Assembly (NCBI RefSeq): GCF_036785885.1
Contig: NC_092322.1
Coordinates: 15,026,466-15,090,465 of the forward strand
DNA from: Coffea arabica
Lineage: Eukaryota > Streptophyta > Magnoliopsida > Gentianales > Rubiaceae
Reading direction: 5' to 3'
DNA length: 64,000 bases
Part shown: positions 23,361 to 38,398 of the stretch, piece after piece
How positions within the stretch are numbered: the first letter of the stretch is position 1
Layout: each line of letters opens with the position of its first letter
Notes under the pieces: model-generated
The model's database searches: none
What the model saw: the letters and a program-made list of their open reading frames with translations, nothing else
What the model was told of the DNA's origin: nothing
Program-made: the position numbers and the translations under genes

Positions 23361-23962
23361 TAACTAACAAAAATTTTATTATAATTAAATTTTAGCAAAT
23401 AATCAAGTATTAAAATATCAACACATCACTAAATTATTATTCATTGTAACTTTATAATTGAAACTCATAAAAATAATTAAATAAAAATTATTTGAATACA
23501 ATTTGATATGATAAAACAAATATAAATAAAATAATCAAGTTTTCACTTTTGATACAAATACAATCACTAAATTATTATTGTTTTTTTTAGAAAAAAGTGT
23601 TATTGTATTAAGTGCAGTTAGGAATTTAATATAAATTTATTAATAAATTTAGTATAAATAATTAATAGACATGTATAATTAGTAGTATAATTGATAATAT
23701 CAATTATATTACATATACTAATATACATTAAATGATACATATAACTAATAATATCATTATTATAAATTTATAACTAATTAAATTAAATATTATATATATA
23801 ATTATGTACATATATATATCTTTATTTTTTTTAAATGAGTGGCGGGCCCTCGTCCCGTTTCTAAACTGGGGGGGGGGGGGGGGGAATTCTCCCTCGCCCC
23901 CTACCCCAACCCCAGCCCCAATAGCCCCCCGCGCTGCCATCCTTAATTGTAGGCTTTGGTTT
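23361..23962. other. AT-rich intergenic with G-run
   Basis: Very AT-rich and repetitive on both strands (23600-23820), then a G-run near 23868-23884 followed by a C-rich block to about 23935. No coding signal. The abrupt change from the PPR coding sequence marks a truncation junction. Confidence 0.6.
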
Positions 23963-25095
23963 CGCTTTTATTTCCAAAGGTTTCAAAGGTTACAAATGAG
24001 GCTTATAAGTGATACAAGACCAAAGGTATATATACCAACATTAATATAGATACATGAATTGAATACTTTGAGTACATGAATTTAATAGTTTTATATGAAT
24101 GAACTACAAGAAAATATGTAAGTGTATTAATCAACCTTATAAAGGAATGAATATTCTAATATATCTCTTAGAGAATGAGTAGACATTCATACTTATCATT
24201 TTATTAATTTCATAACAAAATGTTGATACTATTTTAATTTTTATCATATGTGGTGAACTAAAAGATATTTTCCCAAATGTGATGAATTGGCTCTTGTTTT
24301 CTTCTAGTTGAATATTTATAACTTGCAGTCATTCTTTTTTCCTTAGACTTTTATGGAACTAAATTTGAAGACTTGTTATTTGATTTTCACAATTTCATAT
24401 TGTAAATAAATCATTTGTAATATAGGGTATGTCCATTCTAGTAATGTGCGAATTCAAAATATATGGAATTGAACCGGACAAAAGATAAAAACTATGGAAT
24501 TAATCAATTAAACGGTTAGTTCTAAACTTTTCAGCATATAAAAATGTTTGGGATTTCTTGTATTTTTCTTTAAAAGAATTCTTGTATCATTCAGACGGTT
24601 GTTTTTTTTTTTTTTTAATCGTCCTTGAATTAGGTTGAGGTAATTCCACTTTTCACCCAGTTGAAGGTCAAAAATTAAGCAAATTAGGGAAATAAAAAAT
24701 GTTCTTAGTTTGTGAATTTTGGCACTTCAACGCTTGCTTTAGTTTTTGTATATAAATTAGGGGGAAAGAATGACAGTTCTTATACATTTACTTAAGTTTT
24801 GATAGTTTTTAATAACATAAAAATTAAACAAACTTTACCAAAAATTTTGTACTTTTTATCCTACCTAGAATTTCCTAATACATTTGATATGAATCAAAAC
24901 CTCCAACAAAATGATTCCTTATACATCCAAAGCCTCTTTATGATTCAATGTATCAATTTTAATGCATATCTTAAGAAATTTATAAGACAATGAAATGGAA
25001 CTTCTATACGTCTATGGGCATTCTAAACTCCGAGGCACAAATAAAAATAGAATATATTTTTTATACACTATCAGTTGATAATTTTTTTACACTAA
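23963..25095 (+). repeat. 1.1-kb direct repeat R, left copy
   Basis: Aligns along its whole length, same orientation, with 29867-31815 once an 815-bp MITE is removed from that copy. The two copies bracket the intact ADH gene. At 24453-24461 the sequence TTCAAAATA is present once, the empty site for that MITE. No coding content. Confidence 0.85.
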
Positions 25096-25103
25096 TAAAG
25101 ACC

Positions 25104-25385
25104 TTCATAAATACCTTCCATAAAGACCTCACATTTTTGCTAACTTGGCTCAAGAGTGAGAAGCACTTCAAAACTGTGCAGCACCAGTTTTATAACATTC
25201 ATGGACTTATCACTGGTAGCAGGTAAGATAAACAGATCGATCATGTCTAAAACATATATTATAACATTTAAGGTGAAAATCAAAACCACATTCCTCAATT
25301 TTGAAATCCGACAATGCAGCAATATTGAGAGTTCGAAGTCTTGAACTTCTCGGATAGGAGAAGCTGCAAAGTCTGTTATTGTCAC
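25104..25385 (-). mobile_element. LINE RT fragment, duplicate of 9703-9935
   Basis: Minus-strand reading gives the same RT block as at 9.7-9.9 kb (SDKSMNVIKLVLHSFEVLL), with frameshifts. Its presence beside both ADH copies shows that the segment was duplicated together with the ADH gene. It is non-functional. Confidence 0.75.
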
Positions 25386-26252
25386 AGATCAGGTTGTGGT
25401 GTCGGAGCATGGAGCAGATGTTGGGCTGCAGACTTCGACTTTGAATCCACTTGAGGATAGGGAATTCACTGATCCGGAGTCTGAGAATGACCATTCCATT
25501 CAACCAGCTAACGGCGCATTCACAGAGGCTGCATCAGAAGAGAAGGCGATGGAGACAGGCGACTCCTCACAGCAAGGTAATGGAATTACGTCTGATGTGG
25601 CAAACGGTGCGCTCGCGAAGGTAGACCAAGTTCATGACTCACGTGATATGGTGTCAATTGGAGACACACCCCTTGTGGGTACAAGTACAAGAACGGGAAC
25701 AAAATCCTCTATGCCTCAAAATACACGGTTTAAAGATGTGCGACAATTTAAAGATGTGTTCGAAGAACTTAAATGGGAGAGATTACATGGTAAGATCCCC
25801 CTCGTATATCAAAAGCCATTCCTTCATTCAAGTACAACATGCAATGATGACAAAAATGAAGAAGAAGAAGATGATTCACAACGCGATAAAGACAAAGACC
25901 AAGACCAGAAACTAGTTCACGAGCAATTTACCCAAGTGATTTCAAAGAAAGCGAGGAAGCAGCTTTAAAAAAGGTAAAACAATGCAAACACATCAAGATA
26001 TTAAATCAAACTCCCACGTTCACTCGCAATCCCACAAATGTGGGGCACCCTCATATGGATGATTTCATTCGATTCATCTATTATGTTATGTGTTTAGATT
26101 CGTAGATTTTTCTATATGTGCGTATTACTGTTGCATGTCTTTAGCTCTTCCTTTTACTTTAATAGAAGTCAGGTTTGGCCCCCTCTAATTCGCTGTACTC
26201 TTTTCGGATATTAATAAATTAAGGGATGACATCCCTTAAAAAAAAAAAAAAG
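25386..26252 (+). mobile_element. LINE-derived retroposon, copy 1
   Basis: An open frame at 25396-25968 encodes an acidic, Asp/Lys-rich 190-residue protein ending EQFTQVISKKARKQL. It is followed by a 3' UTR-like region (TTCGGATATTAATAAATTAA) and an A-run at about 26239-26252. A second copy lies at 33728-34445 in the opposite orientation. The tail of the protein resembles the C-terminus of LINE ORF1 proteins and the 3' end resembles LINE tails, but no endonuclease or reverse-transcriptase region lies between. I infer an ORF1-tail plus 3' UTR derivative mobilised by a complete LINE. No target duplication was identified for this copy. Confidence 0.65.
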
Positions 26253-26563
26253 CTCATTTTTATCATTGTAATCAGCTTAAGACTACATCTGTGAGATGTT
26301 AAAAGCATAGAATCTAGTTCCATCATGAAGAAAAATGAATCTATCAAAGAAGTAAGATGCAGAGTAATGTTCTAAACTGTAAACGCAGTTGATGATACAT
26401 GTGCCATTTAAGATGATTTAAAGGTCTTTATTTATGTATACAAAACTGGAAATAAAGTTGAGTTACAAGGTACTTTTCTGGTACAGGTGAAAAGATGATG
26501 ATTCCAACGTATCAAATTTAGCTAATTATTTGATTCGTCTACTTTGCCAGGGATGCCGCACTA
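26253..26563. other. ADH 3' flank
   Basis: Short region downstream of the ADH stop on the minus strand, expected to hold its 3' UTR and poly(A) signals. No other feature seen. Confidence 0.5.
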
Positions 26564-29027
<2,464 letters not shown>

Positions 29028-29760
29028 CTTGAATATTCTGAAAACTTTTTTCGTGATCAAATTGAAACTTAGGCAGATGGTTTTGTTGTGGAGAAAGAGT
29101 TTGTTGAAGGTGAATATATATAGCAGTGGTAGTACAAGTTAAATGCAAGAGGTTTCATTTTTATTTTTATCTTTTTTCCCCTTGGCTTCTAAAGAAAACC
29201 AGGATTGCTTCTGCAGTATTGGAAAGCAGAAGAAAAAGCTGCAAACAGATGCTGCCTTGGTTTATATTTTCCGGTTTCTGAAACCAGTTGACTTTTTCCC
29301 TTAAACCATCCAAAAAGAAAAGATTAAAAAAAAATAGTAGTTGGCATTGCCAGGTACAGATTCTGAAAAAACAATAATATTTTTGAGACTAGCAAAATTT
29401 GAGGTTTGGCATACAGTTTGTCCAATTAGGAAAAAGAAACCAAGAAAACGATGTAGTGTCCAAATCCGTTATTAAAAACTATAAAAAGTTAAGAGAAAAG
29501 AAAGCAAGCTGGTCTCAAGTTGTTATATTTTATTACTGGTATCAATAAATAATTCTTGGTTGATTTGACCAGAAATGAAGATGCTAAATCCATGGTTTTA
29601 GGAAATGGGAAACCAGATTTGATCAGTTGTTTTGGTTTTGCAAATCCAAGTTCCCAGGATTCTTTTCTGTGGCAAAGAAAAAAAAATGGAAAAGAAGTAA
29701 CTAACAGTTGTCTATTAGTTCTTTATCAACTGTATCTGATTGGTTGATTTATGAACAAAT
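29028..29760 (-). promoter_or_regulatory. ADH promoter region with TATA box
   Basis: On the minus strand a TATA box (CTATATATATTC) lies at about 29112-29124, some 90 bp before the ATG. TGGTTT/AAACCA elements near 29258-29288, including GGTTTCTGAAACC, resemble the GT motifs of anaerobic response elements known from ADH1 promoters. Matching sequence at 17373-18000 was cut off copy A by the hAT insertion. Motifs only; not tested. Confidence 0.5.
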
Positions 29761-29866
29761 GGACCAAATCATTTAGCACTGATCGACAAATAATATTGTA
29801 GGCTGTGGTAAGAGCCCTTGATGGACAAATACCTGATCCCAATTGGTGGTGAGAACATGTTTTTCA

Positions 29867-31815
29867 TTAGCTTTTATTTCCAAAGGTATCAAAGGCTACA
29901 AATAAGACTTATAAAATTAATATAGATACATGAATTGAGTACTTTGGGTACATGAATTTAATAGTTTTATATGAACGAACTACGAGAAGATACATGAATA
30001 TATCAATCAACCTTATAAGGGAATGAATATTCTAATATATCTCTTAGAGAATGGGTAGACATCCATACTTATCATTTCATTAATTTTATAACAGAATGTT
30101 CATATTATTTTAATTTTTATCATATGTGGTGAACTAAAAGATATTTTCCCAAATGTAACGAATTGGCTCTTGTTTTCTTCTAGTTGAATTTTTATAACTT
30201 GCAGTCATTTTTCTCATTAGACTTTTATGAAACTAAATTTGAAGACTTGGTATTTGATTTTCTCAATTTCATATTGTAAATAAATCATTTGTAATATAGG
30301 GAATGTCCATTCTAGTAATGTTCGAATTCAAAATAGGGATAATTTTAGAAACCTCCCCTGAGGTTCCTAACAATTTCACTGAGCTCCGTTGAGATTTAAA
30401 AAATTACACACACCTCCCTTGTCATTTAAAATAACAATTTTACCCTTAAATATTTTAATCAAATTCCTTTATTTGGTATGCTTATACTTAGAATGAGTTT
30501 TAAACTTATTTTTTCATTATTTTTTCTTCTTATTCCTTTTTTTAATTTTTCGCCAATAAAACTGTAGAACTACCACTATTGCTTCTAGTTTATATTGTAA
30601 CCAAATGCCGAACTAGTGATTTTTTTGACAAGTTAATTTTATATGTAATCCAATGTTTTTGCTTATATTTTTTTTCTATTTTTTGGTACTAAAATTAACA
30701 ATAAATCAAAAATAAATGGCTCCAAATCACTACCAAATTATGATAATCCCACTACCCAAAAAATTCATAAATTTTAAATAAATTATTTCAACATTTTCTT
30801 TTCTATCTTATAAATATAAATCCATAATAAAGCATCATCAAAAGTATCTTATCATAGTGATAAATTTATTATTATAGTTGTTTATCAAATAGTAGATATG
30901 AACATAAAAAATTTGGCACCTTTCATTATAATTATACTAGATAATCCTATAATTGTATAGGAAAATAAATTAAAACTGTAAGGGCATTTTTAGGTATTTA
31001 TTTATAAAATTGACCAAGTCAATATTATTTTAAGATTTTGTTACTAAAACTATCAAATCAAGAGAGGTAAGTGTAATTTTTCAAATCTCAGGGGAGCTCA
31101 GTGAAATTATCAAAAACTTCAGGGGAGGTTTAGGTTTCTGAAATTATCCCTTCAAAATATATGGAATTGAACCGGACAAAAGATGAAAACTATGGAATTG
31201 ATCAATTAAACGTTTAGTTCTAAACTTTTCAGCATATAAAAATGTTTGGGGTTTCTTGTATTTTTCTTTAAAAGTATTCTTGTATTATTCAGACGGTTGT
31301 TTTTTTTTTTTTAATCATCCTTGAATTAGGTTGAGGTAATTCCACTTTTCACCTAGTTGAAGGCCAAAATTAAGCAAATTAGAAAAATAAAAATGTTCTT
31401 AGTTTGTGCATTTTGGCACTTCAACGCTTGCTTTAGTTTTTGTATATAAATTAGGGGAAAAGAATGACAGTTCTTATACATTTACTTAAGTTTTGATCGT
31501 TTTTAACAACATAAAAAATAAACAAATTTTACCAAAAAGTTTTGTAATTATTAACCTACCTAGAAATTCCTAATACATTTGATCCTACATAGATATGATT
31601 CAAAACCTCTAATAAAATGATTCCTAATATAACCAAAACCTCGATCTATATGATTCAATGTATCAATTTTAATGCATATCTTAAGAAATTTACAAGACAA
31701 TGAAATGGAACGTCTATACGTCTATATAAATTATAAACTCTTAGGCACAAATGAAAATAGAGTAGATTTTTTTATACACTGTCAGCAGATAATTTTTTTT
31801 TTTTTTACACAAGTT
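29867..31815 (+). repeat. 1.1-kb direct repeat R, right copy (with MITE)
   Basis: Direct-orientation partner of 23963-25095. It is longer because of the MITE at 30336-31150 plus its 9-bp duplication. It starts about 840 bp upstream of the ADH ATG. No coding content. Confidence 0.85.
30336..31150. mobile_element. MULE-type MITE in repeat R
   Basis: 815 bp, ends GGGATAATTTTAGAAACC and inverse GAAATTATCCC, with inner inverted blocks (CCTCCCCTGAGG, CTGAGCTC). A perfect 9-bp duplication, TTCAAAATA, lies at 30327-30335 and 31151-31159. The paralogous repeat has the unoccupied site at 24453-24461. AT-rich, non-coding. Same family as 4966-5539 and 63214-63878. Confidence 0.95.
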
Positions 31816-32009
31816 GAGTTAGATAACGCCATGTAACATAAATTCAAATTTGACATTTAATCATGCACATGTGGCATATATCCAAAGTTGCTTGTGTAAA
31901 AAAAATTACTATACTGTCAGTGCATAAAATATTAATCCATAAAAATATATGTATGTGCATGTATTGTAAACTTTATGTACAACAAAGCTGCACATAATAA
32001 ATTTTTTCG
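31816..32009. other. Intergenic, MITE-like debris
   Basis: Repeat-like sequence with ACACAAGTTG and its near inverse CTTGTGTAA bracketing about 80 bp, and a TGTCAGTGCATAAAATATTAAT tail of a kind seen elsewhere in the window. No target duplication confirmed. Confidence 0.35.
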
Positions 32010-32018
32010 AATTAGCAT

Positions 32019-33144
32019 TGGTTAAAAAAAAAAAGCCACTTGTGGTGAAGTGAATATACAGGAAATCTCCCATGATTGCAAAACATACAATTCGACATCT
32101 CATGGTTTGAACTAAACTGAAAAGGCGACAAAAATTGTCAAGACTAACATGGGTAAACAAAATGACAAAAATACCCTAATACATATAAGGATAAAATGCA
32201 GAAAACCTCCCAATAGTTAAGCCAACTTACTGGAAAGTCCCTTGTGGTTTCAAAAAATATAATATTCAACCTTTCATGCATAAAACAGTTGCTCTAGTTT
32301 GATTAATATCTATATATGGGATAATACCATGATCACAAAAAAAATCCACAATCATCCATTGCATACATAAAGTGCATCCCTTTTGATGGTTTTTTCGACC
32401 TGGACAATTTTTACTTTCGCTTTTTGTGAACACTCATAAATCTTGTACTAGTATTGTAAGGTCTAGTTTTGCTACCCACTCGAGAGCTCGAGAAAGATAT
32501 AAGCAACTATTTTGCAAAAATTTCCTTCACTTTATACAAATAAAAAGTATTGAAATTTTTACTTTAAATTCTTAAAAAAAGAGCCTCGAAACAATATTAT
32601 AATAGCAAAAATCCAAATTTTAAACCTTTTCCCATACCTACATGAGACCGATGGTTGATTTCTCTCAAGAAGCTTTACTCCTTTTTCAATATTTTCCTAG
32701 AAGTTTTGGATTAAATCGAACTTGTATGTTTCAAAACTACAAAGGGCATTTCTGTAGGTTAAGTTGACCATAGGGGCTCTTTTGTAAGGGGTAAAACGCG
32801 TATATCAAATGAAATTAATTATAAAAAAACTGTTTTTAGGTACCACTTCCAACTTGTACGTTTCAAAACTACAAAGAGCTTTTCTATAGGTTAAGTTGAC
32901 CATAGGGGGCTTTCTTGTAAGAGGCAAAATGGGTATATCAAATTAAAATTAATTATAAAAAAACTGCTTTTAGGTACCACTAGTTGCAAAACAAGTGCGT
33001 GTATTTCAAACACGTTAGTTTTGATGATTTCCATTGCCTTTGCAGTTTAATTCAAACCATGAGGTGTTAGATTGTATGTTTTGAGATCACAGGAGGCTTT
33101 TCAGTTCGCTAAACAACAAAAGGCTTTTTTTTTTTTTTTTACCC
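32019..33144. mobile_element. Non-autonomous MULE, 1.1 kb
   Basis: Terminal inverted repeats of about 120 bp run inward from 32019 and 33144. Both include GCC(A/T)(C/T)TTGTGGTG-like and CATGGTTTGAA-type blocks. A perfect 9-bp duplication, AATTAGCAT, lies at 32010-32018 and 33145-33153. There is no transposase. Inside, 32200-32290 and 32720-32980 look like a second, inner set of related inverted ends, so it may be a nested or composite element. Related in sequence style to 44527-45941. Confidence 0.9.
32721..32980. repeat. 132-bp tandem duplication inside MULE
   Basis: Copies at 32721-32846 and 32853-32980, from CTTGTATGTTTCAAAACTAC to TTTTAGGTACCAC, with scattered differences. They duplicate one arm of the inner inverted repeat. 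Confidence 0.9.
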
Positions 33145-33671
33145 AATTAGCATTTAATAAAGTAAGGCATCACTCGAGAATTGATCAGTGTAGTTTTAAA
33201 TCACAAAGAAAGAGGTTTGAGCAATTGTGTATGTTGTCATTCTAAATCAATAACATTTTAAAAAAAAAAACTAGTTAGTTTTGGGCCAGAAAAAAAAATA
33301 TTACGACGAAATAGTAATATGTTAGAAATGCTCAAATTTTAGTCATTTTAGAAATTCCATGCTTGGTTTATTTTCTTCTGCAAATGAATTAAGATCCTTT
33401 TGCAAGTGAACTACCATTCTAACCATACTCACTTCTCTATTTGGTCCAACTATTTTTAAGTAAAAGAAGATTTTAAGAGTAGAATTGTTTATGACTAAAA
33501 ATTGTATTAGTTGATTTGATGTTTCCAGAGATTGATCATGACTCAAAAGGGCACTACTTCCTCGTAGAGACCAACAAGGAGCAAGACATGGTGGTTTTCC
33601 AAGAAAAAGAAGTCCAAACAGGTTGAAAGCAAAGTAGCAAACTCGATTGCTAGTCATCTTATAACCAACTC

Positions 33672-35239
33672 ATGAGGGATATTGAACACATTGATCGTGA
33701 AATTCAAGAGATGCAAAGGAAAACCATTTTTTTTAAATAGGGATCCATCCCTTAATTTATTTATATCCGAAAAGAGCACAGCGAATTAGAGGGGGGCCAA
33801 ACCTGACCTCTGTTAAAGTAAAAGGGACAGCTAAGGATCAACAATAATACGCACATACGAAAAAATCTGTGAATCTAAACACATAACAGATGAATCGAAC
33901 GAAATCATCCACATGATGGTGCCCCACATTTGTGGGATTGTGAGTGAGCATGGGAATTTGATTTAACATCTTGACGTGTTTGCATTGTTTTACCTTTTTT
34001 TGAAAGCTGCCTCCTCGCTTTCTTTGAAATCACTTGGGTAAATTGCTCGTGAACTAGTTTCTGGTCTTGGTCTTTGTCTTTATCGCGTTGTGAATCATCT
34101 TCTTCTTCTTCATTTTTGTCACCATTGCATGTTGTATTTGAATGAAGAAAAGGCTTTTGATATACGAAGGGGATCCTACCATGTAATTTCTCCCATTTAA
34201 ACTCTTCGAACACATCTTTAAATTGTGGCACATTTTTAAACCGTGGATTTTGAGGCATAGAGGATTTCGTGTTTGTTCTTGTACTTGTACTTGTACCCAC
34301 AAGGGATATGTCTCCAACTGACACCATATCATGTGGGTCATGAACTTGGTCTACTTTCGCGAGCGCACCATTTGCCACATCAAACGCAATTCCATTACCT
34401 TGCTGTGAGGAGTCGCTAGGCTCCATCGCCTTCTCTTCCAATGAAGAAAACCATTGAAGAAATTCGAAGACGTCTGATTTTTGCGGACGAATCAGAGGTT
34501 GATTCAGGGGAAGATACTCACGGTTACTGGAGTTCTTCACCAATCTATGATCACTATGACGAAGAAGATGATAACAGAGTTTTTGATTTTAACACGATGC
34601 AAGAATCATATTCATATGAATCATATATGAATATGATGCATCCATCAACTAAATTCTATTTAGACAATTATCTTAACGGCGACAAAAGTCCTGAGGTTGA
34701 TAGAATAGTTGATAATATTCACTGCAACAAAAATCCAGAGGTTGATGCAATAGTTGGTAATCTCGAGTCTAACAGAAGTCCAGGGGCTGATGCAATAGTT
34801 AATAATCATCACTGCTACAAAGGTCCAGGAGTTGATGGAATTGATGCAATTGTTGAATGTAGTAATAATCCCTTTGTTGTGTCGGACAAAGGATCAGATG
34901 GTGATTTATGAGAGAATAAAGGGGTGGATTGTAAATCTGCACCAACTTATGATCTATACGAAAGGGTGAAGGATGTTATGGATTTTAGTATGATGCAACC
35001 ATAATCAGGATCCCTTTTAGACGATGAATTCAATGAGAACGAAAGTCCAGCGGTTGATACAGTAGCTGAAAGATAGAATGCCTTTGTTTTTATGTCTTAC
35101 TATGATGGTTTGAAGACCAGTTGGGGTTCAAAATTATTCCGGAAAGGGACAGCTGGGACTGTATTTCTTGTTTCCTTGCCTTTGCTATTCGGTTTGATGG
35201 TTATGATTTTTAGAATGTTATATTTTTCATTTGTAGCAT
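33672..35239 (+). pseudogene. Unidentified acidic gene split by a retroposon
   Basis: From ATG 33672 a frame reads MRDIEHIDREIQEMQRKT. It is interrupted by a retroposon at 33728 and resumes after the second target copy at 34450 in the same frame (IEEIRRRLIFADESEVDSGE), running open to a TGA at 34909. It contains degenerate repeats of about 15 residues (SPEVDRIVDN, NPEVDAIVGN, SPGADAIVNN). Beyond the TGA the same frame continues through two more stops to 35239 and ends in a strongly hydrophobic segment (GTVFLVSLPLLFGLMVMIF), a likely membrane anchor. The original protein therefore probably had a charged repetitive body and a C-terminal anchor. I do not recognise the family. No introns seen. 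Confidence 0.55.
33728..34445 (-). mobile_element. LINE-derived retroposon, copy 2
   Basis: Minus-strand copy of 25386-26252, truncated at its 5' end. Its frame (about 34440-33905) reads EEKAMEPSDSSQQGNG to the end SHKCGAPSCG, longer at the C-terminus than copy 1. The 3' UTR and a short A-run lie at 33728-33740. It is flanked by a duplication GAAAACCAT at 33719-33727 and 34446-34454, as expected from target-primed reverse transcription. It lies within the coding frame of the gene above. Confidence 0.8.
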
Positions 35240-36600
35240 AAACACTTTCATGATGTTGCTTTCTTTTGTTCCGTAGTCGACTGCATCTTGGTTTTGTTTC
35301 GCAGAACATTCAGTATCCTGTATTGCAAGAAATCAGGGGTAGACTTGAGTTTTCTTTTCTCATGCATATTGAAAAGGATATCCTGAGTTGTTCTTAGGTG
35401 AGTTTCATAGAACATTGTTTGGATCTAACTGCAAAGCATATTTGTTCCAGGGACCGCTGTCTAATCTTATTACCAGTTGCCCTGAATCTCGATTTGTTTC
35501 GGGTATATAGATGTTTTTTGTATTTCTTGGTACTTCCTTGCCTTTATTGGCAATCCATATTCTCCTCTGATTTCATCAGGCCTTGCTCATATTTTTCTGC
35601 CTGTTTGAAATCCCTCCACAAGTTTTAAGACTCCAAGTTTGGAACTCTCACATTCAATTTAAAAGTCAAGAAGAAGACTTAAAATAAATACCTTCCCCTA
35701 ATTTTACTAGTTACAGCAACTGGTAGACAACAGCTGTAGAGGTTAAGATTCTGTTTTGTTCCTTTGCCAGAAAATTTGGAGCTCCGGAGTGTCTAGTCTT
35801 CTTCATCAAAAGTAGTTTAGAATGGCATATTTTGTAGTCTGGTTGTTTAAAATGCACCACAACACGGCAGGAATTAGCTAAAGTAATGGGACTCTGATCT
35901 TTTATTCTGTCCATCAGATACATTTTAGATGGTTTCAGGAGAAGGGAATTTTGCAGTCATTGGTCGATTAATGTAAGAATCAGTCAAGCTGCTTTTCATG
36001 CCAAGAATGTTGCTAGAATATTTGAGTTCTTGGAAGTATCTTTGCTTTATTGTCTAATTCCAGCTGCAGCCCTTAATTTCCAAGAGTAGTCATAAATCTA
36101 GAGAAGCAATGAGCGAAGAAAAAAAATGTACTAATGCTATCTGCTTTTGAATATCAATGTCTCATTAGACAGAAAAGAACTTTTAGAGATAGGTTTCTTT
36201 CATAGTTTCCTTTGATCAATTGTTCTTCTATCTTTTCTGAATCGATTCCCAACAGGATATCACTGTTGTTTCCTGCATTCATAACTAATACTGTCTTGAT
36301 CTTTCATACTCTCAATGATGTTGATTAAAAGATATCTGATTGTGAAGATCAAAATATCTAGTCACATTTACAAAATTGATCTAGTGCAAATGGAAAATTC
36401 CAGTAAGCATACAGTGCTTAAAATCTTAACAAAGTGATCAAGATAGCGAAGACGTGAGAAACTTTTGTTGTATTTTATTACATTTGTAGAGTGAAGGAAT
36501 AGTAAAGAAAAGTTGCATGCTACATTTTCTGCAAGAAAAGATAACTAATAATCATAACATCAAGTTCAGGACAATAGTATTCATTGCTCACTTTGGATGG
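35240..36600. other. Intergenic, no gene seen
   Basis: Moderately AT-rich. The short frames at 35398-35628 and 35711-35923 lack domain signatures. It may include the 3' UTR of the preceding broken gene. Confidence 0.5.
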
Positions 36601-36609
36601 TGCACTATG

Positions 36610-38398
36610 AATCCATACGGATAAGGCATTGATGGCCTTCTCCGTTTTATTCAAATACCTTTGTTGATCTCTGAAATTGGAACTTCATGGGTGACAAACT
36701 TTTCAAGTTCAGGTTCCTGCAAGCATGAAGTTTTACTGCGGATAAGAAATCAGTGCCACATAATTGGTAGTTTATATGGCTAAATGAATGTATACGCTTC
36801 GCTGGTCAACAGTGCAATGGCACGAACTTTGCTCAGCTTTTGCTAGATTATCTTACTAGTTCAACAAGAACAGAATGAATTACAGAAAATATAGTAATCT
36901 ACTGTCTTGAAGTTTCAAGTGCCACAGGATAGTCAGTTATTCTTTTAGAAATGAAGCACTGCTTTGGGAAGCCAATATTGTAATATTACTGTGTCTGAAC
37001 CAGCTATTGTGATTACAATCCTGTTGAAGTCAAGAAGTGTCATTGTCTTAATTAAACTACCTTGTTCATGTACTTCGTAACCACTGGAGGAAGGTCAGAC
37101 CACGGTTTTTAGTTACCGTGGTCTAGAGTTGAAGTTGGCTTTTGCTGTACAAACATTAGACCAGATAATATTTTGTCCAAGAAGGAAAATAGAATGTGAA
37201 AATTTCATTATGAGCATATACAAATGCAAAGATCATTGCGTTGATGCTTCCAGCACATTCAACACTTCGATCTATGCTACCATCATCTCAGCAATTACCT
37301 AAAGACAAAACACTGTTTTCGCTGTGACCAGGAAGTTTAATTTTAGATTTTTTGTCTAAACACATTAAGCAAAAACAACAATTACCTCTTGAACATGCTT
37401 GTCAAAGTCCTTTGGGTTTACAAACTCAGTGACACTAGATTTTTTAGCTGTCAGCAGACGAAAGGAAATAGATTATTAGATATATATCAATAAGCATGTT
37501 TTCTTCTAGCTGTCAACATTTTCTTTAATTGATTTCGACATTTCCAAACCCAAGCTCAGCGACAACAAATTTTTTAACTCTCAGCAGATCAAAGGTAATA
37601 GATTAGCAGATTTCAATCAATTAGTGTGTTTTCTTCTAACTGCCAACCTTTTCTTTTATTGATTTGGACATTTCCTGGAAGAATGTGAAATGGAAAGAGA
37701 TGCAGCTGAAAGACTTAGTCACCTTCATGAATCGTTCAGAGTTTAGATCAACCCCTATTATCCTTGAAGCACCTGCAACTCGCCCGCCTTCAGCCGCCTG
37801 ATAACAAAAAGTGGTAGGCATGAGCAGCTTCCAGCAATAACAGTAACATGCATGAGGAAACCAGCTTTCACTGTCAACTGAAGTTTTAAAGTACAGTAAT
37901 GATTCTCACGGCAAGCTCAACAGCTCTGAGTCCAAAAATTGCAACATTGGAACCCTTGGGCAGGTTAGCAACATTCAGAGTAGCACCAAGACCTGCATCA
38001 AATGTACTTTTTCCATATTAAATTTTGTAAGAAAGATACATAAAGAAAAAAAGTATTCATTAATAGTTTTGAGTTTGCCAAAAATCTCTAACTTGTGGAT
38101 ATTCCACAGCTAAGAACACAAACTTCATCAAATGGACCTTCAGGGTTGATCTTTGCAACAAATCCCACGTACCATAGTATATACACTGTAAGGGGAAGTT
38201 CCAACAAAATGATAAATTGGTTTCCCATGTATTGAGAATTTTGACTTCCCATCACTAAGCAATGCATCACTCCTCTGTCACTGTTGATCCTCTGACTTGC
38301 AGTGCTTGTATTTCTTGCACTCTCCGGTAAATACAGAAAGCACATAATCTCCAGCTTTGAGTTCTGTCACACGCTTACTAACACTAATTTGATTTTAT
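36610..38398 (-). pseudogene. ADH copy C, exons 4-10 remnant
   Basis: Minus-strand relics of ADH exons in gene order: exon 4 38398-38088 (CVLSCGIST still readable), exon 5 near 37995-37905, exon 6 37800-37720 ([16 protein letters not shown]), exon 7 near 37450-37388, exon 8 37290-37205, a shortened exon 9 near 37120-37065, and exon 10 near 36715-36640 (LEKFVTHEVP). Frameshifts and deletions occur in most exons. Exon 4 starts a few codons late, exactly at the junction with unrelated sequence. The matching front half is at 57779-58498. Confidence 0.85.

Noticed and set aside
29556..29747. 63-codon plus-strand frame, also seen near 17790
   Set aside because: Conserved only because the ADH promoter flank is duplicated; the second copy is not open, and it has no domain.
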